In this document: piece after piece, positions 1-7,549 of the stretch
Layout of the letters: the number at the start of each line of letters is the position of its first letter
Position numbering within the stretch: the stretch's first letter is position 1
Origin: Succinatimonas sp. UBA7265
GTDB taxonomy: Bacteria > Pseudomonadota > Gammaproteobacteria > Enterobacterales > Succinivibrionaceae
Reading direction: 5' to 3'
Assembly (NCBI GenBank): GCA_002473165.1
Contig: DKSD01000048.1
Coordinates: forward strand, 1 to 59,754
DNA: 59,754 bases
The notes under the pieces: model-generated
The model's database searches: none
The model's input: only the letters and a program-made list of their open reading frames with translations
Told to the model about the DNA's origin: nothing
Made by a program: the position numbers and the translations under genes

Positions 1-13
1 AAAAACGCGGGAA

Positions 14-190
14 TTAGAGATAAAGCGAAGGGCTTCCCGTGACCGCAAAAGGGATGCCGCGTTTGCGGATCATCGCTTTGGCAAAGATGTTGAAGGCGGT
101 GGAGAGCGTCATGCCCATTTCTTTACAGAGATTTTCGGCATTACGCTTCACGTCAGTATCCATGCGCAGCGTCATCGTTGTTGTTGCCAT
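14..190 (-). CDS. Short RelB/DinJ-family antitoxin, probably C-terminally truncated
   Basis: A 58-codon gene reads from ATG at 190 to TAA at 14-16. Its N-terminal half matches the ribbon-helix-helix antitoxins of the RelB/DinJ family: a TTTMTLRMD strand, then an NAENLCKEMGMTLSTAFNIFA helix pair, then the KRGIPF motif. In this family the N-terminal part dimerises and binds the operator, and the C-terminal half (about 30-40 more residues) wraps and neutralises the RelE/YafQ-type toxin. Here the protein ends about ten residues after RGIPF, so the toxin-binding half is missing. The next 13 bases reach the window edge, so a toxin gene or the rest of a frameshifted antitoxin could lie outside. The purine-rich AAAGGAGAG just upstream is a good ribosome binding site. 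An intact protein this short could still repress the operator at 209-227. Confidence 0.6.
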   Translation of the reverse strand: MATTTMTLRMDTDVKRNAENLCKEMGMTLSTAFNIFAKAMIRKRGIPFAVTGSPSLYL

Positions 191-208
191 GATAAATCAC
201 TCTCCTTT

Positions 209-227
209 TGTGTTACGTTGTAACACA
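209..227. promoter_or_regulatory. Palindromic operator of the antitoxin gene
   Basis: A perfect inverted repeat, TGTGTTAC-gtt-GTAACACA, ends 19 bases before the antitoxin start codon. RelB/DinJ-family antitoxins usually autorepress by binding such short palindromes, so this is most likely its own operator. AT-rich sequence just upstream (228-245) could hold the promoter, but I see no convincing -35/-10 pair. Confidence 0.55.
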
Positions 228-735
228 TAATATTCAGTATGTAAATAAACTATCTTGCTGTTTCCGATTTTTCTCATGCTTTATTTAGCGGCAGAAAACG
301 TGGATGAACCAAAGCAGATCAGAAAGTCCGGGCAGCGCCTGTCGCATATAATCAGTCTGCGATAGCGAATGTTTCAGGGGGGACAGTGTTTCCACATAAG
401 GGTCTCAGGCCACGCTTCATCAAGATCAAGGGCTCCAAGACACCGCAGGCTTCCCTGTAGGCCTGCGGCGCAGCAAAGCAGGTTGAACAGACGGATGGAT
501 GCCACGTTTTACAGAAAAGCGCGCCTCCCGTGTCCTGGGGAAACGCCCTCCGTAACCGGCTCTTTTGCTCCGTTTTCCTTTTCCGGGAATGGATAAATTT
601 CAAAGCCTTGAAGCACAGCTAAAGCAGGATTCCGCATTAGTGCTTTAAGAGCGTGGTAAAGTCTGTGAAACGATCTCCGCCTTTAAAGCGGCGCAAAGCG
701 GATATACCAAAAGCCCCTGTAAAGAGTTTTTTATT
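228..735. other. Gap between antitoxin and def; no confident gene
   Basis: About 500 bases without a recognisable gene. A reading frame on the minus strand (603 to 352, TTG start, 83 codons, rich in Cys and Arg) has no domain I recognise and no clear ribosome binding site; it may be spurious. A stem-loop with perfect 8-bp arms, CCGCAGGC/GCCTGCGG, lies at 443-468 with a 10-base loop and no T-run, so it is not an obvious terminator. A TATAAT hexamer at 347-352 lacks a matching -35. The promoter of def should lie near the right end but is not clear. Confidence 0.4.
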
Positions 736-1266
736 ATGGCAGTCAGAGAAGTAGTAATTTTCCCCGATGAGCGGCTGCGAGACCCCGTAACCGACGTCAC
801 TGTGTTTGACGACACCTTAAAACAGCTGGCAGCGGACATGCTTGATACCATGTACGCCGATGACGGCATAGGGCTGGCAGGGCCCCAAGTAGGCGTCAGC
901 AAGCGCATCGTGGTCATCGACATTCCTGATGACGAGGGCAACCAGCACAAAAATCCCTATGTGCTCATAAACCCCAGGGTCACCGCCCACTCAGAGGAGC
1001 AAGTCGAATCCGAGGAAGGCTGCCTCTCCGTGCCCGGCTGCACCGCCAAAATCCTGCGTTACGCCTCCTGCACTGTGGAATACCAGGATCTTGAGGGGAA
1101 GCCGCAGAAATTTGAAAACGTCGGCGGACTGCTGGGCATCTGCCTGCAGCATGAAACCGATCACCTCTCAGGAAAGCTTTTCATAGACTACCTGTCAAGG
1201 CTCAAGCGCGAGATGCTCAAAAAGAAATATCTCAAGTACAAGAAGAACCATCAAAAAGAGGACTGA
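736..1266 (+). CDS. def: Peptide deformylase
   Basis: Cytosolic metalloenzyme that removes the formyl group from the N-terminal methionine of new proteins. The 176-residue product has the three family motifs in order: GIGLAGPQ (44-51), EGCLS (94-98, metal ligand Cys96) and HETDH (139-143, metal ligands His139 and His143, catalytic Glu140). The first motif usually reads GxGLAAxQ, so the Gly-Pro is a mild departure. It ends in a lysine-rich tail (residues 158-173). It is the first gene of def-fmt-rsmB-trkA-trkH, the usual gammaproteobacterial order, and fmt begins 3 bases after its stop. Deformylase reverses the reaction that Fmt carries out on initiator tRNA, so the pairing makes functional sense. 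Confidence 0.96.
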   Translation: MAVREVVIFPDERLRDPVTDVTVFDDTLKQLAADMLDTMYADDGIGLAGPQVGVSKRIVVIDIPDDEGNQHKNPYVLINPRVTAHSEEQVESEEGCLSVPGCTAKILRYASCTVEYQDLEGKPQKFENVGGLLGICLQHETDHLSGKLFIDYLSRLKREMLKKKYLKYKKNHQKED

Positions 1267-1269
1267 CCC

Positions 1270-2208
1270 TTGGATCAGAGGATCATATTCGCCGGCACGC
1301 CGGATTTTGCCGCGGTAAGCCTCAAAGCCCTGCTCGATGCGGGGATCCGCCCGGTTGCCGTATACACCCAGCCCGACCGCCCCGCAGGACGCGGCCACCG
1401 CCTCACGCCCTCGCCGGTAAAACAGCTCGCGCAGGAACAGGGCCTGGAAGTGCGCACCCCGCTGAATTTCAAAGACGCCAAAGATGTTGAGGATTTCGCC
1501 GCGCTCAAAAGCGATCTCTGCATCGTTGTGGCCTACGGGCTTATCCTGCCCCAGGCGGTGCTCGACGCGCCGCGCTTAGGCTGCATCAACGTCCACGGAT
1601 CGCTGCTGCCGCGCTACCGCGGAGCCGCCCCCATCCAGCGCGCGCTGCTGGACGGGCAAAAAGAAACCGGCGTCACGGTGATGAAGCTTATAAAAAAACT
1701 CGACGCAGGCGGCATGTTCGCCTCGGCATCGCTGCCGATCGCCGATAGCGATACCTCCGGCACCCTCTTTGAAAAACTCGCCGCACTGGGCGCGCAGACG
1801 CTTTTAAAAAACCTCGGCCCCATCCTCGCCGGGACTTTGCGCCCGCTGCCCCAGGATGAGAGCCAGGCTACTTATGCTGAGAAACTCTCCAAGGACATGA
1901 GCCCGCTTGATTTTAAACAAAGCGCCCGGGAGCTTGATCTCAAAGTGCGCGCGCTTAACCCCTGGCCGGTGGCGACAGCCGAATCAGGCGGCGTGCGCTA
2001 CAAGATCTTTGAGGCCATCCCCAAAGCAGGCGAGCGCCACAGCGATCCCGGCAAGATCCTCGGCTTTGGGTCTGAGGGCATAGAAGTGGCCTGCGGCGAG
2101 GGCAGTCTCGTGCTCAAAACCATCCAGGCTCCGGGCAAGGGACAGGTGGACGCCGGCGCCCTGGCGCGCAGCTGCCCGCAGAAATTTGAGGGCGGACGCT
2201 TTGACTGA
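1270..2208 (+). CDS. fmt: Methionyl-tRNA formyltransferase
   Basis: Transfers the formyl group from 10-formyltetrahydrofolate to Met-tRNA(fMet), making the initiator tRNA. The 312-residue protein has the formyltransferase N-terminal domain with Asn107, His109, the SLLPRYRG loop (111-118) and Asp145 of the LDAGGM segment, which form the catalytic site. An OB-fold C-terminal domain follows from about residue 205. The start is TTG at 1270: FAGTPDFA, the conserved first strand, begins at residue 7, leaving no room for a later start, and AAGAGGA inside the end of def serves as ribosome binding site. Its end overlaps the possible start region of rsmB. Confidence 0.95.
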   Translation: MDQRIIFAGTPDFAAVSLKALLDAGIRPVAVYTQPDRPAGRGHRLTPSPVKQLAQEQGLEVRTPLNFKDAKDVEDFAALKSDLCIVVAYGLILPQAVLDAPRLGCINVHGSLLPRYRGAAPIQRALLDGQKETGVTVMKLIKKLDAGGMFASASLPIADSDTSGTLFEKLAALGAQTLLKNLGPILAGTLRPLPQDESQATYAEKLSKDMSPLDFKQSARELDLKVRALNPWPVATAESGGVRYKIFEAIPKAGERHSDPGKILGFGSEGIEVACGEGSLVLKTIQAPGKGQVDAGALARSCPQKFEGGRFD

Positions 2209-3634
2209 CACCGTGCTCCACTTAAAGAAAACCGCGCCGTCCCAAAAGCGCGGGGATCAGCGCCGCAGCTTTCACAGCCGCGGCTTTAAAGCCGGCCCCT
2301 CCGGGCATCACGGTGACGGGCACCGCCCACACGGCGCGGTCACCGGATCGGCAACCCGCGCCGCCGCGGCTTTATGCGTCAGCGCCGTCGAAAACGGCGT
2401 CTCGCTGCAGGAGGCGCTGCCTTCATGCTTAAAGGAGCTCTCGGACGAGCGCGACTGCGCGCTGGCCCAGGAGATCGTTTACGGCACGCTGCGCAACCGC
2501 CGCCTGCTCTCCGAGCGCTTAAAAGGGCTGCAGACCCACAGCATCATCAAGCGCTTTGAGGCCGCACGCGCCCTGATCCTCTGCGCCATGTACCAGATCT
2601 GCTTTACCCGCGTGCCCGCCCACGCCGTGGTAGCCTCTACAGCCGGCGCCTGCCAGCTGTGCCGCTGCACGCCCATGACGGGCATGGTCAACGCCGTGCT
2701 CCGCCGTTTCCTGCGCGAGGGCGCCAGTCTTAATGAAGAAGCCCAGGCCCTGCCTGTCAGGTATTCGGTGCCTGACTGGTTCTTTAACAAATTAAGCTCG
2801 CAGTACCCTGAAAAATGCGAGGAGATCTTAAAGGCGCAAAACGAGCGCGCCCCGCTGTGGGTGCGCGTCGAGCGCGGCAAAAACTCGGCAGAAGCTTACT
2901 TAAAGCGCTTAAGCCAAAAAGGCATCGAGGCTGAAACCTCGCCCCTGGCGCCCGACGCGCTGCGCCTTAAAGTCCCTTTAAGCGCCAAAGAGCTGCCAGG
3001 CTTTGACCAAGGCGAGGTCAGCGTCCAGGATCTCGCCGCGCAGCTGGCCGCCCCGCTTTTAGGGGCACAGGATGGCGAGCGGATCCTCGATCCCTGCTGC
3101 GCTCCCGGCGGCAAGAGCGCCCACCTCCTCGCGCTCTGCCCGAACTGCTCGCTTACCTGCATGGACTTAAGCCCCCAGCGGCTTGAGAGCGCCAAAGAGA
3201 ATTTCGCCCGCCTGGGTGTCAAACCGCGGCTTCTTGAAGGGGATTTTTCAGAAACGGCATGCGACGCCCTGCTTGAGGGGCCGTTTGACCGCATCCTGCT
3301 TGACGCGCCCTGCTCGGGCACCGGCGTCATCCGCAGGCACCCTGACATCCGCTGGCTGCGCCGCGAGCGCGACATCGCCGCACTCGCCGCCACTCAGGCA
3401 AAAATGCTCGATCACGCCGCGGATCTTTTAAAGCCCGGCGGCACGCTCGTCTACACGACCTGCTCTATTCTTGAAGAGGAAAACCTTTTGCAGGTGCAGG
3501 AATTTTTAAAGCGCCGCCCGGCGATGAAACCCGCGCCTTTTACTATAGGCGCCAGGCAGGGTTATGCCCTCCAGCGCCTGCCCGGCGAGGACGGCGGCGA
3601 CGGCTTCTTTTACGCGAGGTTTGTAAAAGCCTGA
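2186..3634 (+). CDS. rsmB: 16S rRNA (cytosine-967 C5)-methyltransferase
   Basis: SAM-dependent methylation of C967 in 16S rRNA. The N-terminal NusB-like RNA-binding domain runs from about residue 55 (RAAAALCVSAVENGVSL). The methyltransferase domain has the SAM loop DPCCAPGGKSA and both family cysteines, in DAPCSGTGVIRRHPD (about 376) and TTCSILEEEN (about 426; the TTC Cys is the nucleophile). The protein ends in DGFFYARF as usual. The start is uncertain. The longest frame begins at TTG 2186, overlapping fmt; TTG 2201 and GTG 2213 are alternatives. All give an unusual basic, His/Gly/Arg-rich extension of about 40-50 residues before the NusB-like domain, compared with a few residues in E. coli. 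Confidence 0.93.
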   Translation: MRADALTDTVLHLKKTAPSQKRGDQRRSFHSRGFKAGPSGHHGDGHRPHGAVTGSATRAAAALCVSAVENGVSLQEALPSCLKELSDERDCALAQEIVYGTLRNRRLLSERLKGLQTHSIIKRFEAARALILCAMYQICFTRVPAHAVVASTAGACQLCRCTPMTGMVNAVLRRFLREGASLNEEAQALPVRYSVPDWFFNKLSSQYPEKCEEILKAQNERAPLWVRVERGKNSAEAYLKRLSQKGIEAETSPLAPDALRLKVPLSAKELPGFDQGEVSVQDLAAQLAAPLLGAQDGERILDPCCAPGGKSAHLLALCPNCSLTCMDLSPQRLESAKENFARLGVKPRLLEGDFSETACDALLEGPFDRILLDAPCSGTGVIRRHPDIRWLRRERDIAALAATQAKMLDHAADLLKPGGTLVYTTCSILEEENLLQVQEFLKRRPAMKPAPFTIGARQGYALQRLPGEDGGDGFFYARFVKA

Positions 3635-3635
3635 C

Positions 3636-5030
3636 ATGAAGATCATCATCCTGGGCGCGGGCTATGTAGGCTCAGAACTTGCCACGTACCTGACGAACGC
3701 CGGGCACGCCGTGACGCTCGTCGATCTGCCCTCCCCCAGGCTTGAGCAAATCGCCTCGCGCATCGATCTGCGCGTCATCCAGGGCAACCCGTCATCACCG
3801 GTGGTGCTGCGCAGCGCCGGCGCGGAAAACGCCGAACTTTTGGTGGCAGCCACCGCAGATGACGAGGCCAACATCACCGCCTGCTCCGTGGGCGCTTTCC
3901 TCTTCCACATCCCCCGCCGCATCGCCCGCATCCGCTCGGCTGATTACCTTAAGGAAGCCGACGGGCTGTTCGGCCCGCAGGGGATCCCCATAGATCACAT
4001 CATCTCGCCTGAACACATCACGACCGATGACATCATGGGGCTGATAAACCTGCCCGGCGCTTCGGCGGCGGCTAAGTTCTTTGACGGCATGCTCACCGCG
4101 GCCAGCGCCAAATGCCGCGCCCGCGGCGCCCTTGTCGGCAAAAAATACGCGGAATTTGAAAGCTACGACGGCAAAGCCGCGCTTTTGGCCGTCTACCGCG
4201 ACGGCAGGCAGCTTGACCAGATGTACGCGCAGACGGTCACGCCCGGCGACGAGGTGTTCTTTTGCAGCCTCACCGAGCGCGCCTTAAGCCAGCTTGCGGC
4301 GCTGCGCCCGCTGCAAAGCACGGGCAGCAATGTCACCATCGCCGGCGGCTCGCATGTGGCCGACGCTTTGGCCATGCGGCTTTCCGAGCGCTTTCGCGTC
4401 AAGCTCATCGAGCCTGACAGCGAACGCTCCTCGCGCATCGCCGAGCGCCTCTACGGCACAGAGGTTGAGATCTACAACGCCGATCCGACGTCGCTCGACT
4501 TCATCCAGGAAGAGCAGCTGCAGCGCTCGGACATCTTTATCGCGGCCTCGCCCTCTGACGAGAACAACATCATGTCGTCGCTGCTGCTGCGCCGCCTGCA
4601 CCGCATCAACACGCTGGCCGTGATCCGCGGCGACGGCTACTTCCGCCTGGCGCAGAGCTCCGACAATGAAATAGACACCGTGGTCTCGCCGAACGAGGCC
4701 ACGATCTCGGCGCTGCTCTCCACGATCCGCCAGGAAGGCGTCGAGAGCATGAGGCTGATGCGCCAGGGCAAAAGCGAGGCTTTGGAACTCAGGCTTGAGG
4801 GCTCGCGCTTTAGCTCCAAGGTTATCGGGCGCAAGCGCGACGCCGTGCCTCTGCCCTCCAGCGCCGCTTTGGGTCTGGTGCTGCGCGGCGGGCGCATCCT
4901 CGATCCCAAGGAAAAAGATTTCGCCTTTGAAGAGGGCGATCGCGTGCTCGTGTACCTCGGGGATCACAAGCAGATGCGCCAGCTGGTCAGCCTGTTCAGG
5001 CCCCGCGCTTTCTGGATCCCCAAATGGTAG
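3636..5030 (+). CDS. trkA: Trk potassium uptake regulatory protein TrkA
   Basis: Peripheral membrane protein that gates the TrkH potassium channel by binding NAD(H) or ATP. The 464-residue length matches TrkA. It has two RCK repeats: the first Rossmann fold begins with GAGYVG (7-12), the second with the degenerate ITIAGG-type strand near residue 234. Each is followed by a TrkA-C domain; the last ends at residue 450. The start ATG lies 1 base after the rsmB stop. Its end overlaps the trkH start by 7 bases, so regulator and channel are probably translationally coupled. Confidence 0.95.
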   Translation: MKIIILGAGYVGSELATYLTNAGHAVTLVDLPSPRLEQIASRIDLRVIQGNPSSPVVLRSAGAENAELLVAATADDEANITACSVGAFLFHIPRRIARIRSADYLKEADGLFGPQGIPIDHIISPEHITTDDIMGLINLPGASAAAKFFDGMLTAASAKCRARGALVGKKYAEFESYDGKAALLAVYRDGRQLDQMYAQTVTPGDEVFFCSLTERALSQLAALRPLQSTGSNVTIAGGSHVADALAMRLSERFRVKLIEPDSERSSRIAERLYGTEVEIYNADPTSLDFIQEEQLQRSDIFIAASPSDENNIMSSLLLRRLHRINTLAVIRGDGYFRLAQSSDNEIDTVVSPNEATISALLSTIRQEGVESMRLMRQGKSEALELRLEGSRFSSKVIGRKRDAVPLPSSAALGLVLRGGRILDPKEKDFAFEEGDRVLVYLGDHKQMRQLVSLFRPRAFWIPKW

Positions 5031-6478
5031 TGAACCTGCGCCTGGTCTCAGGCCTGTTAAGCCCCGCGGTGTTCTGGTTTGGGATCATCACGCTGATCCC
5101 GGCCGTGTACTCCGTGTTCACGTTCTCGCGCGGCTTTCTCTCTTTCGCGCTCTGCGGGGTTTTAGCCATCCTGCTCTCGGGACTGCTGCGCCGTTTAGGC
5201 CGCGGCGCGCAGAATCAGCCATCGATCCGCGATCTCTTCGTGTTCACGGTGATGCTCTGGGCGCTCACGGCGCTTTTGGCCGCGATCCCCTTTCGCTTTG
5301 CCCTGGAGAACGTAAACGCCAGCGCCGCCGTCTTTGAGAGCGCCTCGGCGCTCTCCACGACCGGCGCCACCGTGCTCACCGGGCTGGATCTGCTGCCCCG
5401 CCCCATCCTGCTGTGGCGCTCCATGCTCCAGTTTTTAGGGGGTATAGGCTTCGTCGTCATCGCCGTGGCCGTGCTTCCCAACGCCTCGGCAGGCGGTATG
5501 AACATCTTCCGCACGGAATCGTCGTCCTTTGACGGCCGCACCAAGATCACCCCGCACGTCAAGACCATGGCCGCAGGCTTCCTCGCCTGGTACCTGCTCA
5601 CGCTCTTTTTGTGCGCGTTTTTGTACGTGTTAGGCGGCTTCTCGCCTTTTATCGCCGTCAACGCCGCGCTGTGCACCGTGTCCACCGGCGGCATGATGCC
5701 CATAGACTCGTCGATGAACGGCGTTTCGCCTTTCATCCAGTACACGGCCATGGTCTTCATGTTCCTGGGATCCTGCCCGTTCATGCTCATCTTAGGATCG
5801 CTCTCGGGCAGCCTCTTTGGCTTCTTTCGCGACGAGCAGGTGCGCGGCTTCTTCTTCCTCTGCGTTTTGATCTCGCTCATGGTGGCGATCTCGCTGGTAG
5901 CCGCCGACGGCTACGGCCTGGAGCGGGCGCTGCGCACCTCGTTCTTCAACGTCATCGCCATCCTCTCCTCCACGGGCTTTAACTTTGAGGACTTCACGCG
6001 CTGGAACCCTTTTGCCTCGATCATATTTTTCATCATCCTGGGCATCGGCGGCTGCTCTGGCTCCACGGCAGGCGGCATCAAGATCTTCAGATTGCAGATC
6101 TGCTTTTCCATGATGAAGGTGCAGTTCCTCAAGACCATCCACCCCCACGCCGTGGCTGAGCCGCGCTTTAACCGCCGCATCATTGACTCCGACACCTTGA
6201 GGGCGGTGATCACCTACCTCGTGGCCTATCTTTTGGTGACGGCGGTGTCGGCCACGGCCGCCTCGTGCTTCGGGCTTTCGATCATCGACGCGTTCTCGGG
6301 GACGGTCAGCTGCCTGTCCAATATCGGCCCGGCCGTAGGCCAGGCGCTTAATCCTTCGACCACCTTCGCCGGCCTGCCCTCCTCCTTGCACCTGATCTTC
6401 GCTTTTGACATGATCTTAGGCCGTCTTGAGATCCTGCCCGTGCTGCTGTGCCTGTCCAGGATGTTCTGGAAAAGCTAG
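5024..6478 (+). CDS. trkH: Trk potassium uptake protein TrkH
   Basis: Inner-membrane potassium-translocating subunit of the Trk system. The 484-residue protein is strongly hydrophobic and has the four M1-P-M2 repeats of the superfamily. The pore loops can be read in order: STTGAT (about 110), VSTGG (about 220), SSTGF (about 317) and SNIGP (about 435); each supplies the Gly of the selectivity filter. The GCSGSTAGGIK segment before the last repeat is a strong TrkH signature (intramembrane gating loop). It follows trkA with a 7-base overlap. No terminator is visible before menA, but a separate promoter may lie in the 39-base gap. Confidence 0.95.
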   Translation: MVVNLRLVSGLLSPAVFWFGIITLIPAVYSVFTFSRGFLSFALCGVLAILLSGLLRRLGRGAQNQPSIRDLFVFTVMLWALTALLAAIPFRFALENVNASAAVFESASALSTTGATVLTGLDLLPRPILLWRSMLQFLGGIGFVVIAVAVLPNASAGGMNIFRTESSSFDGRTKITPHVKTMAAGFLAWYLLTLFLCAFLYVLGGFSPFIAVNAALCTVSTGGMMPIDSSMNGVSPFIQYTAMVFMFLGSCPFMLILGSLSGSLFGFFRDEQVRGFFFLCVLISLMVAISLVAADGYGLERALRTSFFNVIAILSSTGFNFEDFTRWNPFASIIFFIILGIGGCSGSTAGGIKIFRLQICFSMMKVQFLKTIHPHAVAEPRFNRRIIDSDTLRAVITYLVAYLLVTAVSATAASCFGLSIIDAFSGTVSCLSNIGPAVGQALNPSTTFAGLPSSLHLIFAFDMILGRLEILPVLLCLSRMFWKS

Positions 6479-6484
6479 TTAAGC

Positions 6485-6490
6485 TATAAT
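6485..6490 (+). promoter_or_regulatory. Candidate -10 of a menA promoter
   Basis: A perfect TATAAT sits 28 bases before the menA start codon, just after the trkH stop. The hexamer 17 bases upstream (TGTTCT) is a poor -35, so this is a candidate only. Confidence 0.35.
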
Positions 6491-6517
6491 AAACGCATTG
6501 TTATTAACGGTTTTTAA

Positions 6518-7456
6518 ATGCTGAAGTACTGGATAGACGAAGCGCGCCCCAAGACGCTGCTTTTAGGGATCACGAACTGCGCCTTAGGCTGCGCCCTGGG
6601 CTTTTATTACGGTTCAGTCAGCCTGTACACGCTCACGGCCGCGTTCTTTATCGTGCTCACGGGCTGCCTGTTGCAGATCCTCTCCAATTTCGCCAACGAC
6701 TACGGCGACGCCTACCGCCAGGCCGACGGGCCGGACCGCAAAGGCGACATCCGCGCCGTGATGTCCGGTGCCATCTCGATTTCGCAGCTTAAAAAGGGCA
6801 TGGCTGTCGTGATCGTGCTCAGCGCGCTCTCAGGCGTCGTCGCCGTCGGCCTGGCCGTGGGCGGCAACCTGCAGGTGCTCTCGTGGTTTATATTTTTGGG
6901 CGTGCTCTCGATCCTGGCCGCGCTCTTTTACACCCTGGGCATGGCCTACGGCTACAAGGGGCTGGGCGATTTCTTCGTGTTCATTTTCTTCGGCCTGGTT
7001 GCCGTGATCGGATCGCAGGTTTTGACGACCGCCGCCGGCAACGCCGGGCTCGACATCTACCCTGACACCGTGCTGCTGGCCATCTCCGCAGGCGCCAGTT
7101 CCATGATGGTGCTGCATGTAAACGGCATGCGCGACATCAGCGAGGATCTCAAGCATGGCAAGCGCACGCTGGCCGCCCGCCTGGGCTACACCCTCTCCTG
7201 CGTGTATCTGGCAGGGCTCTTTGCCGTCACCGCCTGCACTTCCATGGCCGCCTGCTTCTTCTCGCACAAAGCCTGGGAGATGGCGCTGCTGGCCCTGGCG
7301 CTCATGCCGCTTTTGGCCGCGACCGTGCGCACGATCCGCAACGCCCGCAACGCCGAGCGCATCGCCCCGGAACTCAAGTACACATCCATAGGCAGCGCTG
7401 CCCACGCGCTGTGCTGGCTCCTGGTGCTCACCCTCGATTACTGGATCTACGCCTGA
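6518..7456 (+). CDS. menA: 1,4-dihydroxy-2-naphthoate polyprenyltransferase
   Basis: Inner-membrane prenyltransferase that joins a polyprenyl chain to 1,4-dihydroxy-2-naphthoate with decarboxylation, giving demethylmenaquinone. The 312-residue UbiA-superfamily protein has the first metal/diphosphate motif NDYGDAYRQAD (about 60-70), including the DGPDRKGD region typical of MenA, and the second Asp motif DISEDLKHGKRTLA (about 206-219). About eight hydrophobic segments are visible. MenA and not UbiA is supported by the ARPKTLLLG opening. It implies menaquinone-based anaerobic respiration. The other men genes are not in this window. Confidence 0.92.
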   Translation: MLKYWIDEARPKTLLLGITNCALGCALGFYYGSVSLYTLTAAFFIVLTGCLLQILSNFANDYGDAYRQADGPDRKGDIRAVMSGAISISQLKKGMAVVIVLSALSGVVAVGLAVGGNLQVLSWFIFLGVLSILAALFYTLGMAYGYKGLGDFFVFIFFGLVAVIGSQVLTTAAGNAGLDIYPDTVLLAISAGASSMMVLHVNGMRDISEDLKHGKRTLAARLGYTLSCVYLAGLFAVTACTSMAACFFSHKAWEMALLALALMPLLAATVRTIRNARNAERIAPELKYTSIGSAAHALCWLLVLTLDYWIYA

Positions 7457-7476
7457 GATGCCCCTGCGGGCGGGCG

Positions 7477-7482
7477 TATAAT
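7477..7482 (+). promoter_or_regulatory. Candidate -10 of an rnb promoter
   Basis: TATAAT lies 67 bases before the RNase II start, in the gap after menA. No good -35 is visible. The hairpin at 7508-7524 would be in the leader of the resulting transcript. Confidence 0.35.
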
Positions 7483-7507
7483 TCTCAGGTCATAATTTCC
7501 TGAAAAA

Positions 7508-7530
7508 GGCCGCCTGACGCGGCCTGATTT
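7508..7530 (+). terminator. Weak hairpin between menA and rnb
   Basis: GGCCGC-ctgac-GCGGCC forms a perfect 6-bp stem followed by only TGATTT. It could be a weak terminator for menA or a leader structure of rnb; the T-run is too short to decide. Confidence 0.3.
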
Positions 7531-7549
7531 CCCCTGTTGCGGAGCTTTT

